DNA of 13,766 bases, taken from assembly GCA_001508595.1 (NCBI GenBank), contig LGHA01000018.1, forward strand, positions 1 to 13,766, given 5' to 3'. The notes beneath the pieces were generated by a model. That model saw nothing but the letters and a program-made list of their open reading frames with translations, was not told the DNA's origin and made no database searches. Made by a program: the position numbers and the translations under genes. Positions 1-6,191 of this stretch are shown here, piece after piece. The stretch is from Anaerolineaceae bacterium 46_22. Lineage in GTDB: Bacteria > Chloroflexota > Anaerolineae > Anaerolineales > Anaerolineaceae. The stretch's first letter is position 1. Every line of letters starts with the position of its first letter.

Positions 1-48
1 GTGTTGGTAAAATACCTTTAAGAAAGGATAAACCTTAAAAAATCGATG

Positions 49-108
49 TGTAACCCATGTCCCCGAACGGTTGTAACCCATGTGTCCGGTCTATACACCA
101 AAGGGAGA
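49..108 (+). mobile_element. Solitary end of an IS481-like insertion sequence (remnant)
   Basis: The 12-base word TGTAACCCATGT occurs at 49-60 and again at 72-83, a 23-base spacing, and is followed by a GTCCGGTCTATACACC stretch. Paired TGT-rich words of this form are, from memory, typical of the transposase-binding termini of IS481-type elements. In that orientation the element body should lie to the right, where a purine-rich AAAGGGAGAGGG precedes an ATG at 121. That reading frame stops after ten codons and no transposase-like protein follows, so this looks like a leftover end and not an intact element. The family assignment is by resemblance only. Confidence 0.42.
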
Positions 109-278
109 GGGTTTTATATTATGGATATAAACCAAAAGTTAAGCCTCCTTTAAAATTACCAGAGTTATTATCAGCTTTTCCTCGTGGCTATTTGTTACTT
201 TTCAGCAAGCTCTTTGTTTCACTCAAAAAGCATCAACTCAAAACCAATCAAGAACCATCAATCGACCGTCTTTCATGC

Positions 279-290
279 TATAATCACCCC
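279..290 (+). promoter_or_regulatory. Leaderless promoter (-10) of the ROK kinase gene
   Basis: A perfect TATAAT at 279-284 is followed by exactly six bases and then the ATG at 291. A transcription start usually lies about seven bases after the -10 box, so the mRNA would begin at or next to the A of the start codon. No Shine-Dalgarno sequence could fit in such a transcript. A convincing -35 box is not visible. Confidence 0.6.
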
Positions 291-1235
291 ATGACCCTAA
301 CCATTGCCGTAGACATCGGCGGCACCCACATGCGAGTTGCCGCATTTCCTGAAAACGAAAAAAAGCCGACTTTCCACAAGCGCATTCGGACGTACACCAA
401 TGGCGAAACCTCTCTTGACCGCCTGATCAACCTGATCCAGGAAGCGATTCCCCCTGGTGAGCACGTGGATGCAGTGGGCATTGCGGTGCCTGGTCCGGTA
501 GACCCTGAAAAGGGCATCATTTTGACGGCACCGAACCTCCCGGAATGGGAAGGTGTGCCTATTCCCCAACGCATTGAAACGGAAATTGGGGCACCCGCAT
601 TTCTTGGGAACGATGCCAACCTGGCTGCCCTTGGTGAATGGCATTATGGCGCTGGTAGAGGGCATCATGACCTGATTTACTTGACGATCAGCACCGGTAT
701 TGGCGGGGGTGTCATCAGTAATGACCGGCTCTTATTGGGTTCTCACGGACTGGCTGCGGAGCTCGGACATGTCACCATCCTTCCCGATGGCCCACTATGC
801 GGCTGTGGTCAGCGTGGGCACCTGGAAGCCCTCGCCTCAGGAACGGGAATTGCTGCCTATGTTGCTGAACAACTTGCTAACGGAAGAAAATCTTCCTTAT
901 CAGGAAATCCTGATACAAAGGAGATCAGCCAGGCTGCAAAAAATGGAGATACGTTAGCCAATGAAGCATTTCAACGCGCAGGTCATTACCTGGGTCTGGG
1001 TGTTGCAAATTATTTGATAATCTTCAACCCCTCTATCGTCATTTTTGGCGGCGGCGTTTCCAAAGTGGGTGATTTATTATTTAAGCCAATGCGAGAAACC
1101 ATTCAAAAAACCGTTCTCTCAAAACATTATTTAGCAGACCTGGTGATAACCACAGCCGAATTGGACGACAATGCGGGCCTTTACGGTGCATTAGCCCTCG
1201 CCCGGGATTCTATCCTTTCTAATCCCAAGCTCTGA
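291..1235 (+). CDS. ROK-family sugar kinase, probably glucokinase
   Basis: This 314-residue protein belongs to the ROK family and probably phosphorylates glucose or a related sugar at C6 using ATP in the cytoplasm. The N-terminal phosphate motif DIGGTHMR is at 8-15, the catalytic-type Asp is in ND at 107-108, and the second glycine-rich loop STGIGGG is at 134-140. ExGH at 157-160 is followed by the zinc-site region, with H160, C170 and C172. The usual third Cys of the CxCGxxGC signature is H177 here (GHLE). The frame is open upstream to base 57, but that part runs through the IS-like end and reads unlike any kinase. The ATG at 291 gives the family's normal length and sits just after a TATAAT box. 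Sugar specificity cannot be read from the sequence, and a transcriptional-repressor role is excluded by the absence of a helix-turn-helix. Confidence 0.9.
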   Translation: MTLTIAVDIGGTHMRVAAFPENEKKPTFHKRIRTYTNGETSLDRLINLIQEAIPPGEHVDAVGIAVPGPVDPEKGIILTAPNLPEWEGVPIPQRIETEIGAPAFLGNDANLAALGEWHYGAGRGHHDLIYLTISTGIGGGVISNDRLLLGSHGLAAELGHVTILPDGPLCGCGQRGHLEALASGTGIAAYVAEQLANGRKSSLSGNPDTKEISQAAKNGDTLANEAFQRAGHYLGLGVANYLIIFNPSIVIFGGGVSKVGDLLFKPMRETIQKTVLSKHYLADLVITTAELDDNAGLYGALALARDSILSNPKL

Positions 1236-1340
1236 GAGCCCATTCTTAAAATTTTCTCAATTTCACAAATATCCTAATTCCTGGTACCCGATTCTTGATA
1301 CCTATTGAATCCTGCAAACCTATTCCAGGACGACACACTA

Positions 1341-1361
1341 TTCACCATTCACCATTCCCCA
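1341..1361 (+). repeat. Heptamer tandem repeat in the ROK-aminotransferase gap
   Basis: Three consecutive heptamers (TTCACCA, TTCACCA, TTCCCCA) occur here. They end a low-complexity gap (about 1256-1361) of ATTCCTGGTACC/GATACCT-like words. A similar CCATT/CCAAT composition recurs at 3186-3250, before the histidine kinase. No function is evident. The second unit also overlaps the -35 box of the next gene. Confidence 0.55.
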
Positions 1362-1376
1362 ATCCAGTGATATAAT
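1348..1376 (+). promoter_or_regulatory. Promoter of the aminotransferase gene
   Basis: TTCACC (1348-1353, four of six matches to the -35 consensus) is separated by 17 bases from a perfect TATAAT at 1371-1376. The expected transcript would have a leader of about 33 bases containing the GGGAGG ribosome-binding site at 1402-1407. This contrasts with the leaderless arrangement of the preceding gene. Confidence 0.6.
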
Positions 1377-1415
1377 CTGCCACACAAAATCAAATTACAA
1401 CGGGAGGTATCCTAA

Positions 1416-2744
1416 ATGAAACCGCTTAAGTTACCAGGGCCAAATGCAAAGGCTATCATCGAGAGAGATCGCAAAGTCATCTCACACTCCTATCCCCGTG
1501 GCTATCCATTCGTGATGGATCACGGTGAAGGGACACAAGTTTGGGATGTTGATGGCAATCGCTTTTTGGATTTTGCTGCCGGTATTGCCGTTGCAGCAAC
1601 AGGGCACAGCCACCCCGAGGTCGTAAAAGCGATTCAAACCCAGGCAGAGCAATTTATTCACATTTCTTCAGATTTCTATCATGAAATATGGGTGCAATTG
1701 GGGGAGAAATTAAACGAGATCGCACCCTTCAGTGGGCCAGCAGTCTCCTTTATGACCAACTCAGGTACAGAAAGTGTTGAGGCAGCCATCAAACTGGCAC
1801 GATACCACACACAACGGTCGCAATTCATCGGTTTCCTGGGAGCCTTCCATGGACGCACCATGGGCGCAGTCTCCTTCACCGCCAGTAAACCTAAATATAA
1901 AGGACGTTTCTTTCCCATGATGAGCGGTGTTGTCCACGTGCCTTTTCCCGATCCCTACCGTCCTGTGCTCTTGCGGCGCAAAGGCGAAGGTTATGGAGAG
2001 GCAGTAGTCCGCTACATTGAAGAGGAGATTCTTAACCGTCTGATCCCAGCTGATGAACTGGCTGGTTTCCTGATTGAACCGATCCAGGGTGAAGGTGGCT
2101 ATATCGTCCCGCCGCCGGACTTTTTCCCGGCGTTACGGGAATTATGTGACAAATACGGCATTCTCCTCATAGCAGATGAGGTTCAATCGGGTATGGGACG
2201 CACAGGTAAATGGTGGGCAATTGAAAACTTCGGCGTTGAACCGGATATTATCACCAGCGCAAAAGGAATTGCATCCGGCATGCCCTTAGGTGCAATGATC
2301 ACCCGCAAGGAGATTATGAGTTGGCCTAAAGGCTCCCACGGCAATACTTTTGGCGGCAACCCAATCTCCTGTGCGGCTTCCCTGGCAACCATTGACCTGA
2401 TCGAAAAGCACTACCTTCAAAATGTGCGCGAGGTCGGAGAATACGCGCTCGACGCCTTATCTGAGATCATGGAGCGCCATCCTAGCATCGGGGATGTGCG
2501 CGGTATCGGCTTGATGATTGGCGTGGAATTTGTGCAAAATCGCGAAACCAAAGACCCCGCTGTTGATTTGCGCGACGAAGTCGTTAATCTTGCATTTGAG
2601 CTCGGCCTTCTGACCCTCGGCTGCGGACAAAGCGTCATCAGGATCTCACCTCCCCTCTCAACAACAAAGACTGAGATCGATGAAGGGCTGATGATCTTTG
2701 AAGAAGCGATTGCACTGGCAGAAAAAAAGTACTTAAATAACTAA
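1416..2744 (+). CDS. Class III PLP-dependent aminotransferase (GABA/acetylornithine type)
   Basis: The 442-residue protein has the full class III aminotransferase pattern. It has the phosphate-binding NSGTES at 115-120, FHGRT at 144-148, IEPIQGEGG at 220-228, the pyridine-binding Asp in ADEVQSGMGRTG (D254), and the Schiff-base lysine K283 in SAKGIASGMPLGA. HGNTFGGNP at 308-316 contributes the neighbouring-subunit phosphate contact (T311). It would transfer the omega-amino group of a compound such as 4-aminobutyrate or ornithine to a 2-oxo acid in the cytoplasm. The N-terminus (PGPNAKAIIERD) also resembles the archaeal branch that includes broad-substrate amino-acid racemases, so the substrate is open. 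The start is well fixed by GGGAGG eight bases upstream of the ATG. No biosynthetic partner genes lie beside it. Confidence 0.9.
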   Translation: MKPLKLPGPNAKAIIERDRKVISHSYPRGYPFVMDHGEGTQVWDVDGNRFLDFAAGIAVAATGHSHPEVVKAIQTQAEQFIHISSDFYHEIWVQLGEKLNEIAPFSGPAVSFMTNSGTESVEAAIKLARYHTQRSQFIGFLGAFHGRTMGAVSFTASKPKYKGRFFPMMSGVVHVPFPDPYRPVLLRRKGEGYGEAVVRYIEEEILNRLIPADELAGFLIEPIQGEGGYIVPPPDFFPALRELCDKYGILLIADEVQSGMGRTGKWWAIENFGVEPDIITSAKGIASGMPLGAMITRKEIMSWPKGSHGNTFGGNPISCAASLATIDLIEKHYLQNVREVGEYALDALSEIMERHPSIGDVRGIGLMIGVEFVQNRETKDPAVDLRDEVVNLAFELGLLTLGCGQSVIRISPPLSTTKTEIDEGLMIFEEAIALAEKKYLNN

Positions 2745-2840
2745 AGGGAATGTACAACGAAATTAGCATTTCATAGGTTGATTGAAGTGCCAATTTCAAA
2801 AAAAGACAACCAGTTTTGAGTTACAAAAAGGAGTAAGAAG

Positions 2841-3001
2841 ATGACCTGGACAGATTCCTTGAGAGGTGACTCATTATCCTGGCTGTTAGAAATGGACTTC
2901 TCAAATTAAGGATGCTGTAAACCGGGGGCAACCTCGGTAAAACAGGACAGCCCAACAAATGGGTCACCCCGCGTGCTGCATGGGTATTGAAAAATATATA
3001 A
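2841..3001 (+). pseudogene. Remnant of a gene with its middle deleted (DSLxWLLE...NKWVT family)
   Basis: A good ribosome-binding site (AAAAAGGAG) precedes the ATG at 2841, which opens a 22-codon frame (MTWTDSLRGDSLSWLLEMDF...) ending at 2909. Twelve bases on, in another frame, 2921-3001 encodes GQPNKWVTPRAAWVLKNI and a stop. From memory, these two pieces resemble the very N-terminus (DSLxWLLE, normally followed by NPGVRYxALRDLL) and the very C-terminus (GQPxKWVTLRALRVLK) of one family of several-hundred-residue, alpha-toroid-like proteins of unknown function, common in Chloroflexota. The simplest reading is a large internal deletion that left only the ends. The alternative, a genuine 22-residue peptide gene, is less likely but not excluded. 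Confidence 0.45.
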
Positions 3002-3103
3002 TGACGTTTTTAATTATATAAGATGCATTGGTGCGTAATACAAAGGTGCGTACCATTATTGCATTATGTTGATTGTTGATGTTACGCTAAGTTGTGAATT
3101 AAC

Positions 3104-3130
3104 CACAAAGGGCACAAAGAACACAAAGAA
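3104..3130 (+). repeat. Nine-base tandem repeat (CACAAAGRR, three units)
   Basis: CACAAAGGG, CACAAAGAA and CACAAAGAA follow one another directly, preceded by TTAAC. Intergenic strings of this ACCACAAAGGGCACAAAGAACACAAAG type are, from memory, widespread in environmental bacterial genomes and are often mis-annotated as TTKGTKNTK peptides. Their function is unknown. Confidence 0.65.
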
Positions 3131-3185
3131 AAATTTATCATTCGTAGATGCAGTTCAGAAAAAAGCCGCACTACACTTCCTAATT

Positions 3186-3250
3186 GCCCAATACCCATTA
3201 CCAAATACCCAATTGACCACTCCCCATCCACCATTCACAATCTTTCCCCC
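3186..3250 (+). repeat. Degenerate CCCAAT/CCATT-rich simple repeat
   Basis: Irregular units such as CCCAATA, CCCATTA, CCAAATA, CCCAATT and CCATTCA follow one another over about 65 bases. The strand is almost without G. It resembles the shorter tract at 1341-1361 and, like it, lies just upstream of a gene promoter. It does not form hairpins and no function is apparent. Confidence 0.45.
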
Positions 3251-3281
3251 AATTTCTTATACCCCTAATATAAAACTGGGC

Positions 3282-3293
3282 TAAAATTAGTCC
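3282..3293 (+). promoter_or_regulatory. Leaderless promoter (-10) of the histidine kinase gene
   Basis: TAAAAT at 3282-3287 is followed by six bases and then the ATG at 3294. This is the same spacing as at the ROK gene. No Shine-Dalgarno sequence lies ahead of the ATG. Seventeen to eighteen bases upstream there is only a poor -35 match (TATACC). Confidence 0.5.
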
Positions 3294-4835
3294 ATGTTAC
3301 CTGATATCCGCGTACGCCAGAGAGATTATCTCTTAGAAATCTCGAGGGCTGTGACTGAAGAACTGGACCTGGACAAGCTCCTTGGACGTATTTTGAAATA
3401 CAGCATTGAGCTTCTGGCAGGGCATGCCGGCTTTATCGCCTTGAGCAACCCCAACAGCCACTGGTCCCTGGCTGTATCAAACGGTTTACCCAAAGCCATC
3501 CAGCGATTTTTAGATTCCTGGCTTGACCGAATTCCCCCTGTTAAAAACCCCAAAGATATTCAAATCCCAGAGATTAACAACATTCTTTCACAAATAAGCA
3601 TGGGAACCCTATCGGCGGTAGGGCTTCCCCTGGTAGCGCAGCGTGAAGTGATCGGATTTATATATATTTTCCGAAACTACCGCGGTTCATTTTCAACCAA
3701 TGACCGCTCATTATTGTCCAGCTTTGCTAACCAGGCTGCCATTGCTGTTCGCAATGCGCGCCTTTACACCGAGGTCAATCGCGAAAAGCAGCGCACGGAT
3801 GCGATGCTCGACTCTGCAGCCGATGGCATCCTGATCCTCAATCCGGATCACAGCATCGAACGTACCAATGCAGCCTTTGCTCGCATGTATGGATTGCCCC
3901 AGGAAAGGCTGCAAACGATGACCCATGAAGATGTCATCCATTGGGCAAAAGAACCTCATGGCATCACCCTGGATGAAGCTGAAGCCGGCGGATGGCCCCT
4001 CTCACCCCAGGCGCACCTGTATGTGGAAGGTGACCTGCGCCGTCCCAACGGGCAGCCGCCCCTGCCGGTGGGGATCACCTATGCACCATTGATCTCAACA
4101 GAAGGCTCCCTGCTCAACACCATCGCGACCATTCGCGATATCACCCGCTTCCGACAGGCAGATGAGCTTAAAAGCGAATTTGTCTCCATTGTCAGCCACG
4201 AGCTCAAGACCCCTGTCGCATTGATTAAGGGCTATGTAAGCACCTTGCGCCGTGATGACGTGCAGTGGGACCCAGAAATTATGTGTGAAAGCCTGCAGGT
4301 GATCGAAGAAGAAGCCGACCACCTGACGCGCTTGATCGAAGATTTGCTGGATGCTTCTCGTCTCCAAGCAGGCGGGATGCCGCTCAAACGCTCCGATGTT
4401 GCTATGGTTGCAATGGCACAGCGGCTGGCAGAGCGTTTCCAGGTTCAAACCGAGGATCACCAGATTATTGTGGATTTACCTGACGACCTACCGGTTGTCA
4501 TGGCGGATGAAACCCGCATCGAGCAGGTGCTTTCAAACCTGATCTCCAACGCTATCAAATATGCCCCGGACGGTAAAATAACTATCAACGGCTGTGCCCG
4601 TCCGCATGAGATCCTGATCTGCGTCGAGGATGAAGGCCCCGGCATTCCGGCCGGTGATTTACCGCACATCTTTGACCGTTTCTACCGCGCCCCCGAAACC
4701 AGCCGTAAAACCAAGGGGGCTGGATTAGGCTTATACCTGGCGCGTGCTATCATCGAAGCCCACGGCGGACGCATGTGGGCGGACCCCAATCCGGATAAAG
4801 GCACCCGGATCTGTTTTTCACTGCCAAGGGATTGA
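3294..4835 (+). CDS. Soluble GAF-PAS sensor histidine kinase
   Basis: This 513-residue protein is a cytoplasmic two-component sensor kinase, since no membrane segment is visible. A GAF-type sensor domain covers about 15-156, with the typical short helix LLSSFANQAAIAVRNARLY at its end. A PAS-like domain follows at about 168-285. The dimerisation and phosphoacceptor helix has the H-box SHELKTP at 301-307, phosphorylated at H302. The ATP-binding domain has the N-box (N415, N419), the G1 box DEGPGI at 446-451, the F-box FDRFYR at 460-465 and the G2 box GAGLGL at 475-480. All catalytic elements look intact, so it should be an active kinase. No response regulator lies beside it, so its partner is elsewhere. 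The ligand of the sensor domains cannot be inferred. The ATG is chosen from the -10 spacing and the GAF domain beginning soon after it. Confidence 0.92.
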   Translation: MLPDIRVRQRDYLLEISRAVTEELDLDKLLGRILKYSIELLAGHAGFIALSNPNSHWSLAVSNGLPKAIQRFLDSWLDRIPPVKNPKDIQIPEINNILSQISMGTLSAVGLPLVAQREVIGFIYIFRNYRGSFSTNDRSLLSSFANQAAIAVRNARLYTEVNREKQRTDAMLDSAADGILILNPDHSIERTNAAFARMYGLPQERLQTMTHEDVIHWAKEPHGITLDEAEAGGWPLSPQAHLYVEGDLRRPNGQPPLPVGITYAPLISTEGSLLNTIATIRDITRFRQADELKSEFVSIVSHELKTPVALIKGYVSTLRRDDVQWDPEIMCESLQVIEEEADHLTRLIEDLLDASRLQAGGMPLKRSDVAMVAMAQRLAERFQVQTEDHQIIVDLPDDLPVVMADETRIEQVLSNLISNAIKYAPDGKITINGCARPHEILICVEDEGPGIPAGDLPHIFDRFYRAPETSRKTKGAGLGLYLARAIIEAHGGRMWADPNPDKGTRICFSLPRD

Positions 4836-4886
4836 AGAGAACAAGCCTTTTTATATTTAGGTGAATAAATGGCTGCCAAGTATTAT

Positions 4887-4905
4887 GGAGCGAGGGCTTT
4901 AGCCC
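4887..4905 (+). repeat. Hairpin repeat element, copy 1
   Basis: The element GGAGCGAGGGCTTTAGCCC has a five-pair stem, GGGCT (4894-4898) with AGCCC (4901-4905), and a two-base TT loop. It matches copy 2 on the other strand at 15 of 19 positions. Two of the four differences form a swapped base pair in the stem. No T-run follows directly, so it is not a simple terminator. Confidence 0.6.
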
Positions 4906-4954
4906 GATATTATTGTCTCATCAGGTGATTTATCTATGCACACGGGCTTTTTTT
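4901..4954 (+). terminator. Possible terminator downstream of the histidine kinase
   Basis: AGCCCG (4901-4906) can pair with CGGGCT (4943-4948), which runs into seven T residues (4948-4954). The 36-base loop contains a small ATCA-GG-TGAT hairpin at 4920-4929. The long loop makes it atypical for an intrinsic terminator. Its left arm is shared with the stem of the hairpin element at 4887-4905, so the two structures exclude each other. Confidence 0.4.
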
Positions 4955-4990
4955 CGTAAATCTTTTTTTATATCGAGTTTAACAAAGGTT

Positions 4991-5009
4991 GGCCTGAAGG
5001 CCTCACTCC
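4991..5009 (-). repeat. Hairpin repeat element, copy 2 (inverted)
   Basis: On the minus strand this reads GGAGTGAGGCCTTCAGGCC, with the stem GGCCT / AGGCC and a TC loop. Compared with copy 1, the third stem pair is C-G in place of G-C. The other two changes are in the loop and in the unpaired lead-in, so the fold is preserved. The two copies face each other about 85 bases apart. Confidence 0.6.
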
Positions 5010-5078
5010 TGTCTATTAGCCTTTTACAAAAGATTCGATTTTCTTATTTGTTTATTCACAAAAACTAATCATTCCTCC

Positions 5079-5107
5079 TTCTCAAAATTCAAAACATCTT
5101 ATAAAAT
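5079..5107 (+). promoter_or_regulatory. Promoter of the secreted-protein gene
   Basis: TTCTCA (5079-5084, four of six matches) and TAAAAT (5102-5107) are spaced by 17 bases. The leader would be about 25 bases long and includes the purine-rich AAAAAGGGG just before the ATG at 5140. Confidence 0.4.
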
Positions 5108-5139
5108 AGAATAACAACACAGATATAAAAAGGGGCGGC

Positions 5140-6078
5140 ATGATGCCAACGCGGTCACACCTTCGATCTACCATTACCCTCCTGCTGACACTCTTGTTAT
5201 CCACATTGACAGGCTTGCAAGAAACCTATGCAAGGATCGACGACGACTGGTGGGACCATCAATGGCCTTATCGGATTCTTTTACAGGTGAACGAAGCGGG
5301 GACCATCACTAACGAACTGAATTTCTCTCAAGAATTCGCAAAATTAGGGATATCCAATGCCCTTTTAGACCTAAGGTCCTTACGGCTGATTCCCACTACC
5401 GCCGGTATACCCGGTGATCCAATACCCTTTGAAGAAACATTCAGCCAAATCATCAGCGATGCAGACGAACTGATCCTCAGCACCTCGTATGATGAAATGG
5501 GTTGGGGAATATTAGAAGAGAGCACAGATTTTGAAATTAATAGCACACCAAAAACACAGGGAGAAGGATCCTTACACGCCCACATTGAAATTACAGACAC
5601 AACCCAACATGACTTCGGTTTTTACTACAATTTAGTTGGCTCTCCCTTTTTTGATTTGTCCGACTATGATGTTTTACTTTATGACATCTACCCTTCAATA
5701 AGCGAAGATTTGATCAATACGAAACCCGAATTGGTTTATTTTGAATTTGAGGGGGTTAAAAATTGTCGAGATGAGTTTATCAACGGTCCCGAGTTGATGA
5801 TGAACAACTGGAATAAAATTGACTTTCCGTTGAGACCTTACGGAATTTGTGCAGGACCTGACCTTTCACGTATCAATAAAATTAAATTCTTTTTCAAGAA
5901 AGACAACTTCAATTATAGTGATGCTGCCATCATGGATTTTTGGATGGATTACCTCCGCTTATATGACCAGGAAGCGAATGGTCAAATCACCTGGAATGCA
6001 GAAGAAAATGTCGATGCATATTATTTATATTTTGATGTCCTCAGGTATCAATATATTCTTCCACTGGTGTTTCGCTAA
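5140..6078 (+). CDS. Secreted protein of unknown function with LPLV-R tail
   Basis: I do not recognise a named family for this 312-residue protein. Residues 1-31 form a clear signal peptide: basic start, hydrophobic STITLLLTLLLSTLTGL core, and probable cleavage after TYA. The mature N-terminus (DDDWWDHQWPYRILLQV) resembles the WW-WPYR opening of DUF2341-like surface proteins. Residues about 125-275 alternate short beta-like and aromatic segments (FFDLSDYDVLLYDIYPS, NWNKIDFPL, IKFFFKK, DFWMDYLRL), suggesting a jelly-roll, carbohydrate-binding-like fold. C209 and C237 could form a disulfide. The protein ends QYILPLVFR, like many exported Chloroflexota proteins. The downstream part (ITWNAEENVDAYYLYFDV) looks like the start of a further domain that is cut short, so an internal deletion near the end is possible. 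It precedes the metallopeptidase gene, which has its own promoter. Confidence 0.8.
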   Translation: MMPTRSHLRSTITLLLTLLLSTLTGLQETYARIDDDWWDHQWPYRILLQVNEAGTITNELNFSQEFAKLGISNALLDLRSLRLIPTTAGIPGDPIPFEETFSQIISDADELILSTSYDEMGWGILEESTDFEINSTPKTQGEGSLHAHIEITDTTQHDFGFYYNLVGSPFFDLSDYDVLLYDIYPSISEDLINTKPELVYFEFEGVKNCRDEFINGPELMMNNWNKIDFPLRPYGICAGPDLSRINKIKFFFKKDNFNYSDAAIMDFWMDYLRLYDQEANGQITWNAEENVDAYYLYFDVLRYQYILPLVFR

Positions 6079-6155
6079 TGTCTTAGTTAGAAAACTGGCA
6101 CCTCAAGAATTCCATTCCATTTCATAAACTTCATTTCCAAAGCTATCAGTGTCTG

Positions 6156-6191
6156 TTGTCGATTCTTTGCCCGATGTGTTAAAATCCCTTT
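6156..6191 (+). promoter_or_regulatory. Leaderless promoter of the metallopeptidase gene
   Basis: TTGTCG (6156-6161) is followed 18 bases later by TAAAAT (6180-6185), then six bases, then the ATG at 6192. The distance from -10 to start codon is the same as at 291 and 3294. No Shine-Dalgarno sequence is present. Confidence 0.55.

Larger units (their letters stand above)
2745..3293. other. Long intergenic region: gene remnant plus repeat mosaic
   Basis: This gap of about 550 bases lies between the aminotransferase and the histidine kinase. It holds the deleted-gene remnant (2841-3001), then GGTGCGTA words at about 3029 and 3045 in an AT-rich stretch, the 9-base CACAAAG repeats at 3104-3130, and a CCCAAT/CCATT-rich tract from about 3186 to 3250. 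The -10 box of the kinase gene is at its end. A reading frame of 72 codons from 3066 runs through these repeats and looks like an accident of composition. Confidence 0.6.
4836..5139. other. Intergenic region with two inverted hairpin elements
   Basis: This gap of about 300 bases after the histidine kinase contains two copies of a 19-base hairpin element in opposite orientation (4887-4905 and 4991-5009), a terminator-like structure (4901-4954), and the promoter of the next gene near its right end. From 5010 to 5078 it is AT-rich and shows nothing recognisable. Confidence 0.6.

Noticed and set aside
57..290. N-terminal extension of the ROK kinase frame by 78 codons
   Set aside because: The stretch runs through the IS-like end and shows no kinase-like residues. 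The ATG at 291 gives the normal family start right after a TATAAT box.
297..668. Antisense reading frames opposite the ROK kinase
   Set aside because: They are shadows of the coding strand, without ribosome-binding sites or recognisable protein features.
2782..2799. TTGAA...TTCAA inverted repeat as aminotransferase terminator
   Set aside because: The stem has only five AT-rich pairs, and the A-rich sequence after it is not the T-run needed on the plus strand.
3104..3250. CRISPR-like array
   Set aside because: The repeats are 7-9 bases, directly adjacent or degenerate, with no spacers of uniform length and no cas genes.
3066..3284. Reading frame of 72 codons before the histidine kinase
   Set aside because: It consists of the CACAAAG and CCCAAT repeats, has no ribosome-binding site, and its peptide (TTKGTKNTK...) is a known type of repeat artefact.
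5849..6127. Overlapping 92-codon frame at the end of the secreted-protein gene
   Set aside because: It lies in another frame of a convincing exported protein, has no start signal and shows no family-like pattern. I also considered it as a frameshifted continuation, but the LPLV-R ending of the main frame looks natural.
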